DNA of 64,000 bases. Source: Pseudomonas pohangensis (GTDB taxonomy: Bacteria; Pseudomonadota; Gammaproteobacteria; Pseudomonadales; Pseudomonadaceae). Where the stretch lies: assembly GCF_900105995.1 (NCBI RefSeq), contig NZ_LT629785.1:1984001-2048000 (forward strand), read 5' to 3'. Positions within the stretch are counted from its first letter, which is position 1. Each line of letters starts with the position of its first letter. A program made the translations under genes and the position numbers. The notes beneath the pieces were generated by a model that was given only the letters and a program-made list of their open reading frames with translations, was not told where the DNA came from and ran no database searches. Shown here in pieces: positions 42,336 to 51,529 of this stretch.

Positions 42336-43733
42336 TCATGCAGACTCCGCCGGATAACGCCTGGCGGCCAGCCAGCCGGGCAGCAGATAGCCCAGCACAC
42401 ACAGTCCCAGTCCATACAGGTTGGTGCCCAGCAGCAGGGCGTACTTGCCATCGCCGATGGCCCAGCCTGGCGGAATCCAGCCGAGCACCAGTGCCGTGCC
42501 CAGACCCAGGCCGGTCCAGAAACTCAGGTGAAAGCCGAGGCGGGTCGGCCGCACCACACCGTGCAGCACGAACACCGGCGCCAGGCCGATGACCATGGTG
42601 CCGCTGATGGTGGTGGCCTTGAGTATGTCGGTGCCGGCCAGCATCGGCAGATTGCCGAGCACGGCGAACATCACCATGGCAGCTACGCCGACGCCGATGG
42701 ACTTCTGCCCCAGATCGCGCCCGGCCAGCGCCGGCAGTTCACGCCCGGCCAGCTTGGCCAGACTGGAGAAGGTTGAATCCAGCGTCGAGCCGGCGGCCGA
42801 GACCATCACCACGGTCATCACCAGCAGGGCTACCACACCCATCGACTTGGCCAGTGCGGCCGGCACGTTATCCGAGGCGGCAATCCCGCTGAGGGTTGCA
42901 TGCACGCCAATCAGGCTGAAGGCGAGAATCGCCAGAAAACCGAGAATGCCGGCGAGCACGAAGGACCGAAGCATGGTTTTCTCTTCGCTGATAAAACCAC
43001 GATCGGTCAGTACCGGATCATGAAACGGATAGCTGAACAGCTGCAGCCCGGCCACCAGCAACAAGTCCACGCCGGCGTTCAGCGCCCAGTGGCTGGTACT
43101 GCCCAGCTCGGACAGGCTGTGACGCGGCAAAACCAGACCGAGCACCCAGAGCAGCGCGATGAGAAAGATTGCCGCCTGCGCCGCATCGGTGAGGATCGAG
43201 CTGCGCAGGCCGCCACGCAGGCTGTAGGCCAGGGTAACCGCAGTAAACAGCAGCGCCGCGCCGATGAACGCGGCACTGCCGGAATCACCGTAGTAGCCGC
43301 CGACCACCGCCGTGTTGCTCCACACCTCGTTGAACAGACGAATCAGGATTGCCGCGGTAAACGCCAGTGCCGCGGCTCGCCCGTAATGGGTGGTCAGAAA
43401 ACTGACCAGTCCGGTGGCGCCGAAGCGCCGGCGCAGGCGGAAGATGACCAGCCCGGCCAGCGGAATCGACAGCCAGTAGGTGGCATACGCGAGGCCGCCA
43501 ACCAGCCCGTAACTGGCCCCCAGATTGGCGGCATTGGTTACCGATTTGGCGAAAATCCAGCTGATGAAAATGCTTGAGGTCAGCAGCCAGGGGGCGGCGC
43601 TGCGGCCCTGGGCATCTTCGCCCTGAAAGAAGCCGCCGAGCGTCACTGCACGCGGCGACAGGGCATACATCAGCACACCGTAGAGCAGCAGAAAGCCCCA
43701 GAAAAACACCCCGAGCAGCGCGTTGTTATCCAT
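42336..43733 (-). CDS. Sodium:solute symporter family transporter
   Basis: 465 residues, about twelve to thirteen membrane segments, an SSS-type cation-coupled importer. GGFFQGEDAQGRSAAPWLLTSSIFISWIFAKSVTNAANLGASYG near the start and GGLRSSILTDAAQ in the middle fit the family core; the sodium-site Ser region SAAGSTLDSTFSSLAKLAGRE is also present. The start at 43733 (MDNNALLGVFF) is just past the ArsS stop, so it is cotranscribed with that gene. The solute is unknown; its position suggests a substrate or product of the radical SAM pathway. Confidence 0.8.
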   Translation of the reverse strand: MDNNALLGVFFWGFLLLYGVLMYALSPRAVTLGGFFQGEDAQGRSAAPWLLTSSIFISWIFAKSVTNAANLGASYGLVGGLAYATYWLSIPLAGLVIFRLRRRFGATGLVSFLTTHYGRAAALAFTAAILIRLFNEVWSNTAVVGGYYGDSGSAAFIGAALLFTAVTLAYSLRGGLRSSILTDAAQAAIFLIALLWVLGLVLPRHSLSELGSTSHWALNAGVDLLLVAGLQLFSYPFHDPVLTDRGFISEEKTMLRSFVLAGILGFLAILAFSLIGVHATLSGIAASDNVPAALAKSMGVVALLVMTVVMVSAAGSTLDSTFSSLAKLAGRELPALAGRDLGQKSIGVGVAAMVMFAVLGNLPMLAGTDILKATTISGTMVIGLAPVFVLHGVVRPTRLGFHLSFWTGLGLGTALVLGWIPPGWAIGDGKYALLLGTNLYGLGLCVLGYLLPGWLAARRYPAESA

Positions 43734-43737
43734 CGGG

Positions 43738-44718
43738 TTATTCCTGCGCCTTGAGCGCGCCGGAGCAGCTTGAGCCTTGCCCTGCGGTGCAGGCAAAGCA
43801 GTGGTCACGGGTAATGATCGGGTTGCCGGCAAGGCTTTGCGCCTGCAGCAGATCGCGCAAATGGGCGCGCTCACGGCCGATCAGCGGCAACTCCAGCGGA
43901 AGATCGAGCATCTGGTTGAAATCGCAGTCGTACAGATAACCCTGCCAGTCGACACTCAGCAGATCCCGGCACATCACCTGTTCCAGGTTCTCCGCACGGT
44001 AGCTGTCACGCAACAGCTGCATGTAGCTGTTGAACTGGCCCTTGCTCACCAGGGTGCTGCCAAAGCGCGCAATCGGCAGATTGGTAATGGTCAGCAGGTG
44101 ATTGAAGGCAATGCCAAAATCTTCCTGCAGATGCACTTTGTAGTCGGCCTCCAGCTGTGCCTGCGCTGGCGGCAGGCTCGGCCCTTGCGGGTTGTACACC
44201 AGATTGAGGATCAGCCCGCTGCCTTCCACGCCATAGCCCAGCGCATTGAGCTTCTGCAGGCCGATGATGCTGGCATCGAAGACGCCATCGCCACGCTGCT
44301 TGTCGACGTTATCCCGCGAGTAGCACGGTAACGAGGCGCTGATTTCCACGCCCTGCCCGGCAAGAAATCCGGCCAGATCTTCGTATCCCGGTTCACTGAG
44401 GATGGTCAGGTTGCAGCGGTCGATAACGCGCAAGCCTTCCGCCCGCGCATGACTGACCAGTTCACGAAAGCGCGGATGCATCTCCGGCGCACCACCGGTC
44501 AGATCCAGCGTGCCAACCGAGTGGCTATCGATCACCTGCAGCAACAGCGCCAGACTCTCGTCCGTCATCGCTTCGGTACGCGTCGGCCCGGCATTCACAT
44601 GACAATGCAGGCAGCGCTGATTGCAACGGTAGGTAAGATTGACCTGCAACGCCTGCAGTTGCCCGCGTGCAATCTCGGGAAAGCGCAGTGTGTCGAGGAG
44701 TGGCAGCATTGCATGCAT
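43738..44718 (-). CDS. arsS: ArsS-type radical SAM protein with C-terminal Cys-rich domain
   Basis: 326 residues. The radical SAM cluster motif is C32-x3-C36-x2-C39 (YRCNQRCLHC), followed by HVNAGPTRTE and DLTGGAPEMHPRFRELV. The C-terminal DUF3641-like end contains C307-x2-C310 and C318 in CFACTAGQGSSCSGAL. In cyanobacteria this family makes arsenosugar precursors by joining a 5'-deoxyadenosyl group to methylated arsenic; some relatives carry selenocysteine in the C-terminal motif, here plain Cys. ArsM, the arsenic methyltransferase, is not in the window. It is the first gene of a leftward run and divergent from two glycosyltransferase-like genes. Start at 44718; the frame extends to 44862 without support. 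Confidence 0.85.
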   Translation of the reverse strand: MHAMLPLLDTLRFPEIARGQLQALQVNLTYRCNQRCLHCHVNAGPTRTEAMTDESLALLLQVIDSHSVGTLDLTGGAPEMHPRFRELVSHARAEGLRVIDRCNLTILSEPGYEDLAGFLAGQGVEISASLPCYSRDNVDKQRGDGVFDASIIGLQKLNALGYGVEGSGLILNLVYNPQGPSLPPAQAQLEADYKVHLQEDFGIAFNHLLTITNLPIARFGSTLVSKGQFNSYMQLLRDSYRAENLEQVMCRDLLSVDWQGYLYDCDFNQMLDLPLELPLIGRERAHLRDLLQAQSLAGNPIITRDHCFACTAGQGSSCSGALKAQE

Positions 44719-44945
44719 GTACGGGATTACCTTTGTGGAATGCCTTATGGAGCGTTGAAACAGGCTGGCGTTACAGATTTCCGGTAAAAATTCTGAATGC
44801 TGCCGTTGTGCGACGATTATATGGGCAGGCCCGGGCGACTGAGCCACAGGCTGCGCCCGCACATGCTGCCGGATGTAACAAAGCCGGCCTGGTGCTGTCT
44901 GTTACACCAGAAAGAACGTGAATAACCAACAACTGGAGTCAGGGT

Positions 44946-45647
44946 TTGACGGCAATACATGCACACCAGCACAACAGCAGCCAGGGAGCCGCACTGGTTC
45001 TGTTGTGCAAGCGTCCCGCACCCGGCCATTCCAAGCAGCGCCTGGCCGCGCAGATTGGCCAGCAACCGGCACTGCAGATTGCCGGACTGCTGCTCGACTG
45101 CGCACTGGAAGATCTGCAGCAATGGCCCGCTGCCAGAGTGCTGGCGCCTGATCACGCGCAACATCTGGCCTGGGCGCAGGCGCTCTGCCCGCAGGCGCGG
45201 GTGCTGGCACAAGGCGCAGGCAATCTCGGCCAACGCCTGAACGATCTGGACCAGCGCCTGCGCGCACTTGGCCACCGGCAACTGCTGTTCATCGGCAGCG
45301 ATGCGCCGGCCCTGCAGGTCAGCGACTTGGCGCGGGTGACAGCCGCGCTGGAAAACGCCGACACGGTGCTGCTGGCTGCCCGCGATGGTGGCGTGGTGCT
45401 GATGGCGTCGAATCTTGCCTGGCCCGATCTCAGCCAGCTGCCCTGGAGTACCGCGCAACTGGGCCAGGCACTGGCCGACTGTTGCCGGGACGCCGGCCAC
45501 AGCGTACAGATCGCGGGCGAGCTGTTTGATATTGATCATCAGCAAGACCTGTTGCTGCTGGCCGACGCACTGCACGCCGAGCAGCGGCCGGCGCGGGTGA
45601 AGTTGCGCAACCACCTGGCGGCAGCGGGAATGGCCCGGCATGACTGA
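44946..45647 (+). CDS. Glycosyltransferase-like protein, radical-SAM-associated transferase 1 type (DUF2064)
   Basis: 233 residues, a small nucleotidyl/glycosyltransferase-A-fold protein. LVLLCKRPAPGHSKQRLAAQIG near 17-38 corresponds to the K-x-P-x-PG-x-x-K-x-RL start of the DUF2064 family, and FIGSDAPALQVSDLARV supplies the DxP motif. The start is TTG at 44946, with GGAG 8 bases upstream; an ATG option is not available nearby. Its end overlaps the next transferase by 8 bases. In many genomes this gene pairs with the next and lies beside ArsS-like radical SAM genes, suggesting it adds a sugar or alcohol group to the radical SAM product. Confidence 0.8.
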   Translation: MTAIHAHQHNSSQGAALVLLCKRPAPGHSKQRLAAQIGQQPALQIAGLLLDCALEDLQQWPAARVLAPDHAQHLAWAQALCPQARVLAQGAGNLGQRLNDLDQRLRALGHRQLLFIGSDAPALQVSDLARVTAALENADTVLLAARDGGVVLMASNLAWPDLSQLPWSTAQLGQALADCCRDAGHSVQIAGELFDIDHQQDLLLLADALHAEQRPARVKLRNHLAAAGMARHD

Positions 45648-46356
45648 AGCCGCGATCAGCCTGATCATTCCCTGCTACCGCGACGAAGCCTGTCTCGCCG
45701 CCCTGCTGGCCAGCCTGCGCCAGCTGCCGTCTGCGACGGTGGCCGACCTGCAGATCATCGTCGTCGACGGGGCAAGCAACCCGGCCTGCCGCGAACTGTG
45801 CCAGCAGTACGATGCCCTGTGGCTGGCCGCTGCACCCTGCCGCGGTGAACAGCTGCGGCTCGGTGCGGCTCAGGCTGCCAATCCCCTGTTGTGGTTTCTG
45901 CACGCCGATGCGCAGCTAGAAGGCGATCCGCTGCCGGCGCTCCGCGCAGCGCTCAACAGCGGCGCAACGGGCGCTTACTTTGCCTTCCGCTTTGCCGGCC
46001 CCGGCTGCTGGCAGGGCCGTCTGATCGAACGCCTGACCAACTGGCGCACGCGTTGCGGCATTCCCTACGGCGATCAGGGATTGTTCGTCCGCGCTGCTGC
46101 CTATCAGCAGGCCGGACAGCACAGTCCGTGGCCATTGTTCGAAGAAGTCGAGTTGATCAGAGGGTTGCGCAGACAGGGGGCGCTGGTTCAGCTCAAGCAG
46201 GGCCTGCGGGTGGATCCAAGGCGCTGGCAGCGTGATGGCTGGTGGTGGCGCTCCCTGCGCAACCGCCTGTTTGCCCTGGCGCACCGGCTCGGCGTGCCGG
46301 CCAGCGTACTGGCCCGGCGCTATGCATCGGCGGCATCGGGCCGGAAGCACAAATAA
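45640..46356 (+). CDS. Family-2 glycosyltransferase, radical-SAM-associated transferase 2 type
   Basis: 238 residues, soluble GT-A fold: ISLIIPCYRDEACLAALLASLRQL at the N-terminus, then IIVVDGASN and WFLHADAQL (DxD-like), with IPYGDQGLFVRAAAY later. It is the usual partner of the DUF2064 transferase, with overlapping frames here. The C-terminus is basic and Trp-rich (QRDGWWWRSLRNRLF), possibly membrane-associating. Divergent from arsS. Acceptor unknown. Confidence 0.83.
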   Translation: MTEAAISLIIPCYRDEACLAALLASLRQLPSATVADLQIIVVDGASNPACRELCQQYDALWLAAAPCRGEQLRLGAAQAANPLLWFLHADAQLEGDPLPALRAALNSGATGAYFAFRFAGPGCWQGRLIERLTNWRTRCGIPYGDQGLFVRAAAYQQAGQHSPWPLFEEVELIRGLRRQGALVQLKQGLRVDPRRWQRDGWWWRSLRNRLFALAHRLGVPASVLARRYASAASGRKHK

Positions 46357-46359
46357 AAA

Positions 46360-46385
46360 CACCGGCTTGCTGCTGCAAGCCGGTG
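46360..46385. terminator. Terminator between transferase 2 and HAD gene
   Basis: CACCGGCTTGC at 46360-46370 pairs with GCAAGCCGGTG at 46375-46385 over TGCT. On the minus strand it is followed by TTTTTATTTG, a textbook terminator for the HAD gene; it also lies right after the transferase 2 stop. Confidence 0.9.
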
Positions 46386-46422
46386 CTGATAGCTGGTTCA
46401 AGCCTTGCGGCGAGTAACTGCG

Positions 46423-47421
46423 TTACTCGTAGGCGAAGATCTTGTTCCAGTCGTTCTTCATGCTGATAACAGTCCAGCCTCTTTGCTTGGCTTCCTGCAT
46501 CAGTGCATCACTGAAAGTACCTATCTTCGAGTCCGGACCGTAGCTGTATTCACGCACTGCGTCGTCGTGATGCACCAGCATCATCAGGCTCGCTCCGTCA
46601 CCGGCCTGGGTCCACTCGAGCATCTGCTGGTCACCGGTGGAGTTACCGAACGCAGCCACCGGGCGGCGGCCAATGTGTTCGTTGATACCGATCGGCTTGC
46701 CGGTCTTGTCGTCGATGAAGTTGATTTCCGGCAGCCTGACCAGTGCCGGTTTGCCGTTGCGAGTCTCGAATTTGGTCTTGATGCTGCTGCCGACCACTTG
46801 CTCAGGCGGGATGCCGTAGACCTTCTCGGTCCAGGGACGCATGAACTCGATACCGCCGCCGGATACGATGAAAGTCTTGTAGCCGTTGGCACGCATATAG
46901 GCCAGCAACTCAACCATGGGCTGGTAGACCATTTCGGTGAAAAGCTTGCCGGTCTTCGGATGCTTGGCGGTAGCCAGCCAGTCCTTGACGGTTTTCTCGA
47001 ACTCCGCGGTGGTCATGTCGGCGTGGGTTGCCATGACGACTTCAAGAATCGCCTTGTCACCACCGGCCAGGGCACCTTTCAGGTCGCCCTTGAGCAATGA
47101 AGCGAAGGGTTCCTGGCCTTTCCACTCGGGATGCTGCGGTGCCAGGGTCTTCACCCGATCCAGTGCAAACAGCAGCTGGACGTACATTGGCTGTTCAACC
47201 CACAAGGTACCGTCGTTATCAAAAGTCGCGATGCGCTCGGAGGGCTCTACATATTTTGCGCTGTTCTTGTCCGTGGTTTCCTGCACGAACTTGACGATGG
47301 CCTGCTTGGTCGGGCCTTCGTTCCAGGAAGGCAACGGATCGCTTGCATGGGCAAACGCGCTCAGGGCACACAGGGCACCCAGCGCAAGGCCGCGCAGGGT
47401 GTTGGGTAGGGTTATCATCAT
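46423..47421 (-). CDS. Exported HAD-family phosphatase
   Basis: 332 residues with a signal peptide (cleavage near FAHASDP, about residue 27), so periplasmic. The HAD motif 1 is FDNDGTLW, with Asp68 the nucleophile and Asp70 the acid-base; later VSGGG and AFGNSTGDQQML provide motifs 2 and 4. It lies about 100 bases downstream of the sulfatase gene on the same strand, with a terminator after it. It may remove phosphate from the desulfated product or scavenge another phosphoester; the substrate is unknown. Confidence 0.85.
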   Translation of the reverse strand: MMITLPNTLRGLALGALCALSAFAHASDPLPSWNEGPTKQAIVKFVQETTDKNSAKYVEPSERIATFDNDGTLWVEQPMYVQLLFALDRVKTLAPQHPEWKGQEPFASLLKGDLKGALAGGDKAILEVVMATHADMTTAEFEKTVKDWLATAKHPKTGKLFTEMVYQPMVELLAYMRANGYKTFIVSGGGIEFMRPWTEKVYGIPPEQVVGSSIKTKFETRNGKPALVRLPEINFIDDKTGKPIGINEHIGRRPVAAFGNSTGDQQMLEWTQAGDGASLMMLVHHDDAVREYSYGPDSKIGTFSDALMQEAKQRGWTVISMKNDWNKIFAYE

Positions 47422-47522
47422 GCTTGCTCCTTGCTTGAAAAAGGCGCCTCCGTTTGCACAGGGGCGCCATACTGCAAAGCTTGTGACCTTGTCTGGCCGC
47501 AGCCAGGCAAGGTCACAGCGGG

Positions 47523-49199
47523 TTAGTTACCGGTTGGCAATGGCAGGTTCACGCCATCCTGAGCCAACTGCTCACGCACCCACTTGAACTTCTGGTAGTT
47601 GGTAATCGTGATCGGTCCGGTGTAAGTCTCGCTCTGCAGCTTGCGCGGCGGATACTCGACATAGGTCTTCATCAGCTTTTTGATGGCTGCGCTGATGGTA
47701 ACCAGGGTCCAGGTGCGCTCGGTGTAGTTGTTCATGAAGATGTCGTAGCGCTCCTGCGGGTCCTGCCACAGGTCGAACACCTGCGGCACGGTAGCGGCAT
47801 ACTTCTCCGCGCCTTTCCAGCCGAGGTTGCTGTCGACAGCCAGACCACCGGTCTGCGCACCATCATCACCACGCAGGTTGAATACGGCCTTGTAGTTACC
47901 CACACGGGCTGCGCCGGGGCTCAGCTCGTTTTCGGTAAAGTAGAACCATTCGTTGCGCGGGTTCTTGCCGGTGCCCAACAGGACCGGGGTGATATCGTAG
48001 CTGTCAAAGATGATCGGCTGGCCTTCACGATCCTTGGTTGGCAGTTTTACCCCGGCAACCGAGGCAAAGGTTGCCATCAGATCAAGACCACCGACGATGT
48101 CGTGGTTCTTCGAGTTGGGCTTGATTTTGCCTGGCCATACCGCGATGGCAGGAACGCGGTTGCCGCCTTCACGGTCAGTACCCTTGGTGCCACGGAACGG
48201 GGTGTAGCCGGCGTCCGGATAGACGTCCTGCCATGCGCCGTTGTCAGTGGTGTAGACCACCAGGGTGTTCTTATCCAGGCCCAGCTCCTTCAGCTTGTCC
48301 ATCACCCGGCCGATGCGGGTATCGAGCTCCACCACCGAGTCGGCGTATTTGCTCTTGGACAGTGACTTGTGCTCGAACTCCGGTGCCGGCAGGTTCGGCT
48401 GGTGCACCTTCATGAAGTTGACGTTGATGAAGAACGGGGTATCCGGCTGCTTGGCGGCATCTTCAAGAAACTCCAGTGCGGCCTTTTCGACATACTCGTC
48501 GAAGTAGGGAATGCCCACCACACCCTTCGGATAGTTGACGCCATGCAGGGTGACGTTCTTGCCCGGCTCGTTGACGTACTGACCGTTGATCTTGAAGTCC
48601 TCGACCGGCTTCTCGCCAGCCTTGCCCGACAGCGAACCCTTGGTCACTTTCTGGAACATGGCACGCAGGTCTTCCGGCATGTCCGGGAACCAGGTCGGGT
48701 CCGCATAGGTATAGGCGTTGAGGTGATAGAGGCCGACGTACTTCATTTCGTCGTAACCCTGAGCATTGGGCAGTGCATAGTCTGCCTCACCCAGGTGCCA
48801 CTTGCCGGTGAAGTAGGTGTGGTAACCACCCTGCTTGAGCACCGAGGCCAGGGTCCACTCGGCAGCCGGCAGACCGCCACCCTGGCCCTGGAAGGCCACC
48901 GTGGTCATACCGCTGCGGTTGGGGATGCGCCCGGTCTGCATGGCTGCACGGCCAGGCGTACAGCTCGGCTGGGCATAGAACGAGAACATGGTCATGCCCT
49001 CGTTGGCCATCTTGTCAATGCTCGGGGTAGGCATGCCGCGGCCTTCACCACCGCCATAAGGACCCAGATCGCCGTAGCCGGTATCGTCAGAGACGATGAA
49101 CAGAATGTTGGGCTTTTCGGCTGCCAGGGCAACGCCCGGGGCAATGCCGATCATCAATGCGGCCAAGGCCGCTGAAATCAGGTTTCGTTTTTTACTCAT
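47523..49199 (-). CDS. Periplasmic arylsulfatase-type sulfatase
   Basis: 558 residues. Hydrolyses sulfate esters. A signal peptide ends near VALAAEKP (about residue 27). The sulfatase signature CTPGRAAMQTGR is at 80-91; Cys80 would be oxidised to formylglycine by a maturase, which is not in this window. Metal ligands are visible in SDDTGYGDLG (37-46) and TTDNGAWQD. GKWHLGE is the second sulfatase signature. GGAGG lies about 7 bases before the ATG. Divergent from a LysR gene across a 396-base spacer, so that regulator probably controls it. Confidence 0.93.
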   Translation of the reverse strand: MSKKRNLISAALAALMIGIAPGVALAAEKPNILFIVSDDTGYGDLGPYGGGEGRGMPTPSIDKMANEGMTMFSFYAQPSCTPGRAAMQTGRIPNRSGMTTVAFQGQGGGLPAAEWTLASVLKQGGYHTYFTGKWHLGEADYALPNAQGYDEMKYVGLYHLNAYTYADPTWFPDMPEDLRAMFQKVTKGSLSGKAGEKPVEDFKINGQYVNEPGKNVTLHGVNYPKGVVGIPYFDEYVEKAALEFLEDAAKQPDTPFFINVNFMKVHQPNLPAPEFEHKSLSKSKYADSVVELDTRIGRVMDKLKELGLDKNTLVVYTTDNGAWQDVYPDAGYTPFRGTKGTDREGGNRVPAIAVWPGKIKPNSKNHDIVGGLDLMATFASVAGVKLPTKDREGQPIIFDSYDITPVLLGTGKNPRNEWFYFTENELSPGAARVGNYKAVFNLRGDDGAQTGGLAVDSNLGWKGAEKYAATVPQVFDLWQDPQERYDIFMNNYTERTWTLVTISAAIKKLMKTYVEYPPRKLQSETYTGPITITNYQKFKWVREQLAQDGVNLPLPTGN

Positions 49200-49595
49200 G
49201 TCATCCTCCAGTTTTCCGATCCCCGCTGAAGCTGTTTCCAGCTACTTTTTTGCTTTGACTCAACGGATCAGGGCTTAAATTGTTCCTTCAAAATTTCCGA
49301 CTTGCTGATGAGCACTCCACGTTACGCTGCTTGTGTGACACTTCGACTTCCAGCAGACCCCTGCGATGCTTGGCTTTTCAGCGGCATGAAGCAGGCCACT
49401 GAAAAACCTGAAGGCGGCTGACAACCCGCCATTAAGCAGTTTGTCAGTAAGAGTTTTCATGGCTAATCCCTTGCGGATTTCATGCCGATTGGTGTCATTC
49501 TTGTTTTACACTGGCGTTAACAGCACGATAGAAGTAGCAGCTCAGCTACGATATTTCAAATAGCCAAAATAAAACTTTTTGATAACCATTCAGTT
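49200..49595. other. Divergent regulatory spacer between sulfatase and LysR genes
   Basis: 396 bases, more AT-rich near 49540-49595 than the surrounding genes, as expected for LysR-controlled divergent promoters. A 61-codon frame (49275-49460, minus strand) with AAGGGA before its ATG is listed separately. I could not pick out a clear LysR T-N11-A site by eye. Confidence 0.6.
49275..49460 (-). CDS. Possible small ORF upstream of the sulfatase
   Basis: 61 residues starting MKTLTDKLLNGG. It has a fair ribosome binding site (AAGGGA, 6 bases before the ATG) and ends 75 bases before the sulfatase start, on the same strand. The middle is mildly hydrophobic, with two cysteines. I recognise no family. 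It may be a leader peptide or just a chance frame. Confidence 0.25.
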   Translation of the reverse strand: MKTLTDKLLNGGLSAAFRFFSGLLHAAEKPSIAGVCWKSKCHTSSVTWSAHQQVGNFEGTI

Positions 49596-50579
49596 ATGCT
49601 TTTTAATAAAGTTCGCCTGCAACATCTGCTCAGTATTGCCGAACATGCGCATTTTGGCCGGGCCGCTGCGGCTCTGAATATTTCCCAGCCGGCACTGAGC
49701 AAAAGCATTAAAAGCCTGGAGACCGACCTGGGTTTCCAGCTGCTCGAGCGCAGCCGAAAAGGCACCGCTCTGACGGTATTCGGTGAGCTGGTTGTGCGTC
49801 ATGGCGCGCTATTGATTCAAGCGCAAAGCGAACTACTGCGCGAACTGCACTTGTTGTCCGATCTTGAAATCGGGTCGTTAAGGGTGGCGCTTGGCCCTTA
49901 CCCCAGCGTGATTTCCGGTTATGAGGCTGCGGGCAAGGTATTGGCGCTGTATCCCAAGCTGAAAGTTTCCCTGCGGGTGGGTTGCTGGAAAGAAGTCGCC
50001 CGACTGGTTCTCGATCGGGAGGCCGATATCGGCGTGGCAGAACTGAGCCTGGTTAGCGATGACAGCCGCTTTGTCACCGAGCTGGTTGGTCAGCACCAGG
50101 GGCGTTTTCTCTGCCGCCCCGGGCACCCGTTGCTTGGCAAGGGTGCCGTGCCGATGTCGGCGCTGTTTGATTTTCCCTGGATCAATACCCGCCTGCCCAA
50201 ACGCTGCACAGCGGACTTTCCGCGCGAGCCGACTGCTGCAGGTTCATTCGATCCGCGCACGGGCGAGTTCGTGCCATCGACCGAATTTGATACGCCGATC
50301 CAGTTGGCTAAATTGATATCAAACACCGACGCTGTGACTTTTTCGAGCTTGGGGCTGGTGGAGGCAGAATTGAAGGCAGGGTTATTAGTACCTATTCCGG
50401 GAATTGCTCTGACTGGCAATTACGGCTTCATTTACTTGCAGAATCGACCGTTATCTCCAGCTACCCTGACCTATATGAAAGCAATACGCTGTGTCGAGAA
50501 GGCTTATTGCCTGCGTGAACAACGGCTGGAGAAAAAGTACCAGGCGCTGCTCCAGGTGCCTGATGGCAATCAGCAATAA
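49596..50579 (+). CDS. LysR-family transcriptional regulator
   Basis: 327 residues. The N-terminal winged helix (about 1-60) shows RLQHLLSIAEHAHFGRAAAALNISQPALSKSIKSLETDLGFQLLERS, the standard LysR DNA-binding pattern. The effector-binding domain follows. Base composition upstream is AT-rich. It faces away from the sulfatase-HAD pair and is the obvious candidate to control it, perhaps by sulfate supply or by a sulfated substrate. Confidence 0.9.
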   Translation: MLFNKVRLQHLLSIAEHAHFGRAAAALNISQPALSKSIKSLETDLGFQLLERSRKGTALTVFGELVVRHGALLIQAQSELLRELHLLSDLEIGSLRVALGPYPSVISGYEAAGKVLALYPKLKVSLRVGCWKEVARLVLDREADIGVAELSLVSDDSRFVTELVGQHQGRFLCRPGHPLLGKGAVPMSALFDFPWINTRLPKRCTADFPREPTAAGSFDPRTGEFVPSTEFDTPIQLAKLISNTDAVTFSSLGLVEAELKAGLLVPIPGIALTGNYGFIYLQNRPLSPATLTYMKAIRCVEKAYCLREQRLEKKYQALLQVPDGNQQ

Positions 50580-50719
50580 ATCTGCAGTTCCACGAGTTCT
50601 GCTCGATCCCCACTAACGCTATTGCCAGCTGCTCTTGCCTTCAGCTTTTCAACCGCTTCACCAGCACCACGCATCCGCCGCGAGTTTCCTGCACCCGGAA
50701 GCGACCTTACGGAGTAGCC

Positions 50720-51526
50720 ATGCGATCCCTGTTGCTAGCGTTCATCCTGTGCCTTGGCAGCAGCACCCTGCATGCCGGAAGCCGTTTCGATGACAGCCAC
50801 GGTCAGTGGACGGCGTTACTGCAAAAGCATGTGCAGTGGTTTGACCAGGGCACGGCCAGCGCCGTCGACTATCCGGGCTTTCAGGCCGATCAGGCGCAGC
50901 TGCAGGCTTATCTGGACGGTCTGTCGGCGGTGACTGCGGCGCAATACCGGCAGTGGTCACGCGCGCAGCAACTGGCTTTCCTGATCAATGCCTACAACGC
51001 CTTTACCGTGCAACTGATCCTCGCGCATTACCCGCTTGAATCGATCAAGCAGATTGGCGGACTGTTCAGCAATGCCTGGCGGCAATCCTTCATCCCGCTG
51101 CTGGGCCAGACCCTGACCCTGGACGACATCGAACACGGCATGATCCGCCAGACCGGCGTATTCGATGATCCGCGCATCCACTTCGCGGTGAACTGCGCCT
51201 CCATCGGCTGCCCTGCCCTGCGCAACGAGGCGTTTGTTGCCAGCCGGCTCGACGCCCAGCTGCAAGACAGCCAGCAACGCTTTCTCCGCGATCGCAGCCG
51301 CAACCGCTATGACCCGCAACGCAAACGCTTTGTCGTCTCGAAGATTTTCCAGTGGTATGGCGAGGACTTCGACAAACGCTGGGGCTCGCTGGAACGCTAC
51401 CTGCAACAGCACGCAGACAGCCTGGCCAACCCGGCAGAACTGGAGCGCGCCAGGCAGACCGATGAAGTTGCCTTTGGCTTCTACGACTGGAATCTCAATC
51501 AGCGCACAAGCGCAACACAGCAGTAG
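50720..51526 (+). CDS. DUF547 family secreted protein
   Basis: 268 residues with an N-terminal signal peptide (cleavage near LHAGSRF, about residue 20). The DUF547 core is clear: QLAFLINAYNAFTVQLIL, then IHFAVNCASIGCPALRNEAF with conserved Cys, and a C-terminal FQWYGEDF. The family is widespread and of unknown function. A ribosome binding site (GGAG) lies before the ATG. It converges with the ABA4-like gene. Confidence 0.88.
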   Translation: MRSLLLAFILCLGSSTLHAGSRFDDSHGQWTALLQKHVQWFDQGTASAVDYPGFQADQAQLQAYLDGLSAVTAAQYRQWSRAQQLAFLINAYNAFTVQLILAHYPLESIKQIGGLFSNAWRQSFIPLLGQTLTLDDIEHGMIRQTGVFDDPRIHFAVNCASIGCPALRNEAFVASRLDAQLQDSQQRFLRDRSRNRYDPQRKRFVVSKIFQWYGEDFDKRWGSLERYLQQHADSLANPAELERARQTDEVAFGFYDWNLNQRTSATQQ

Positions 51527-51529
51527 CTA

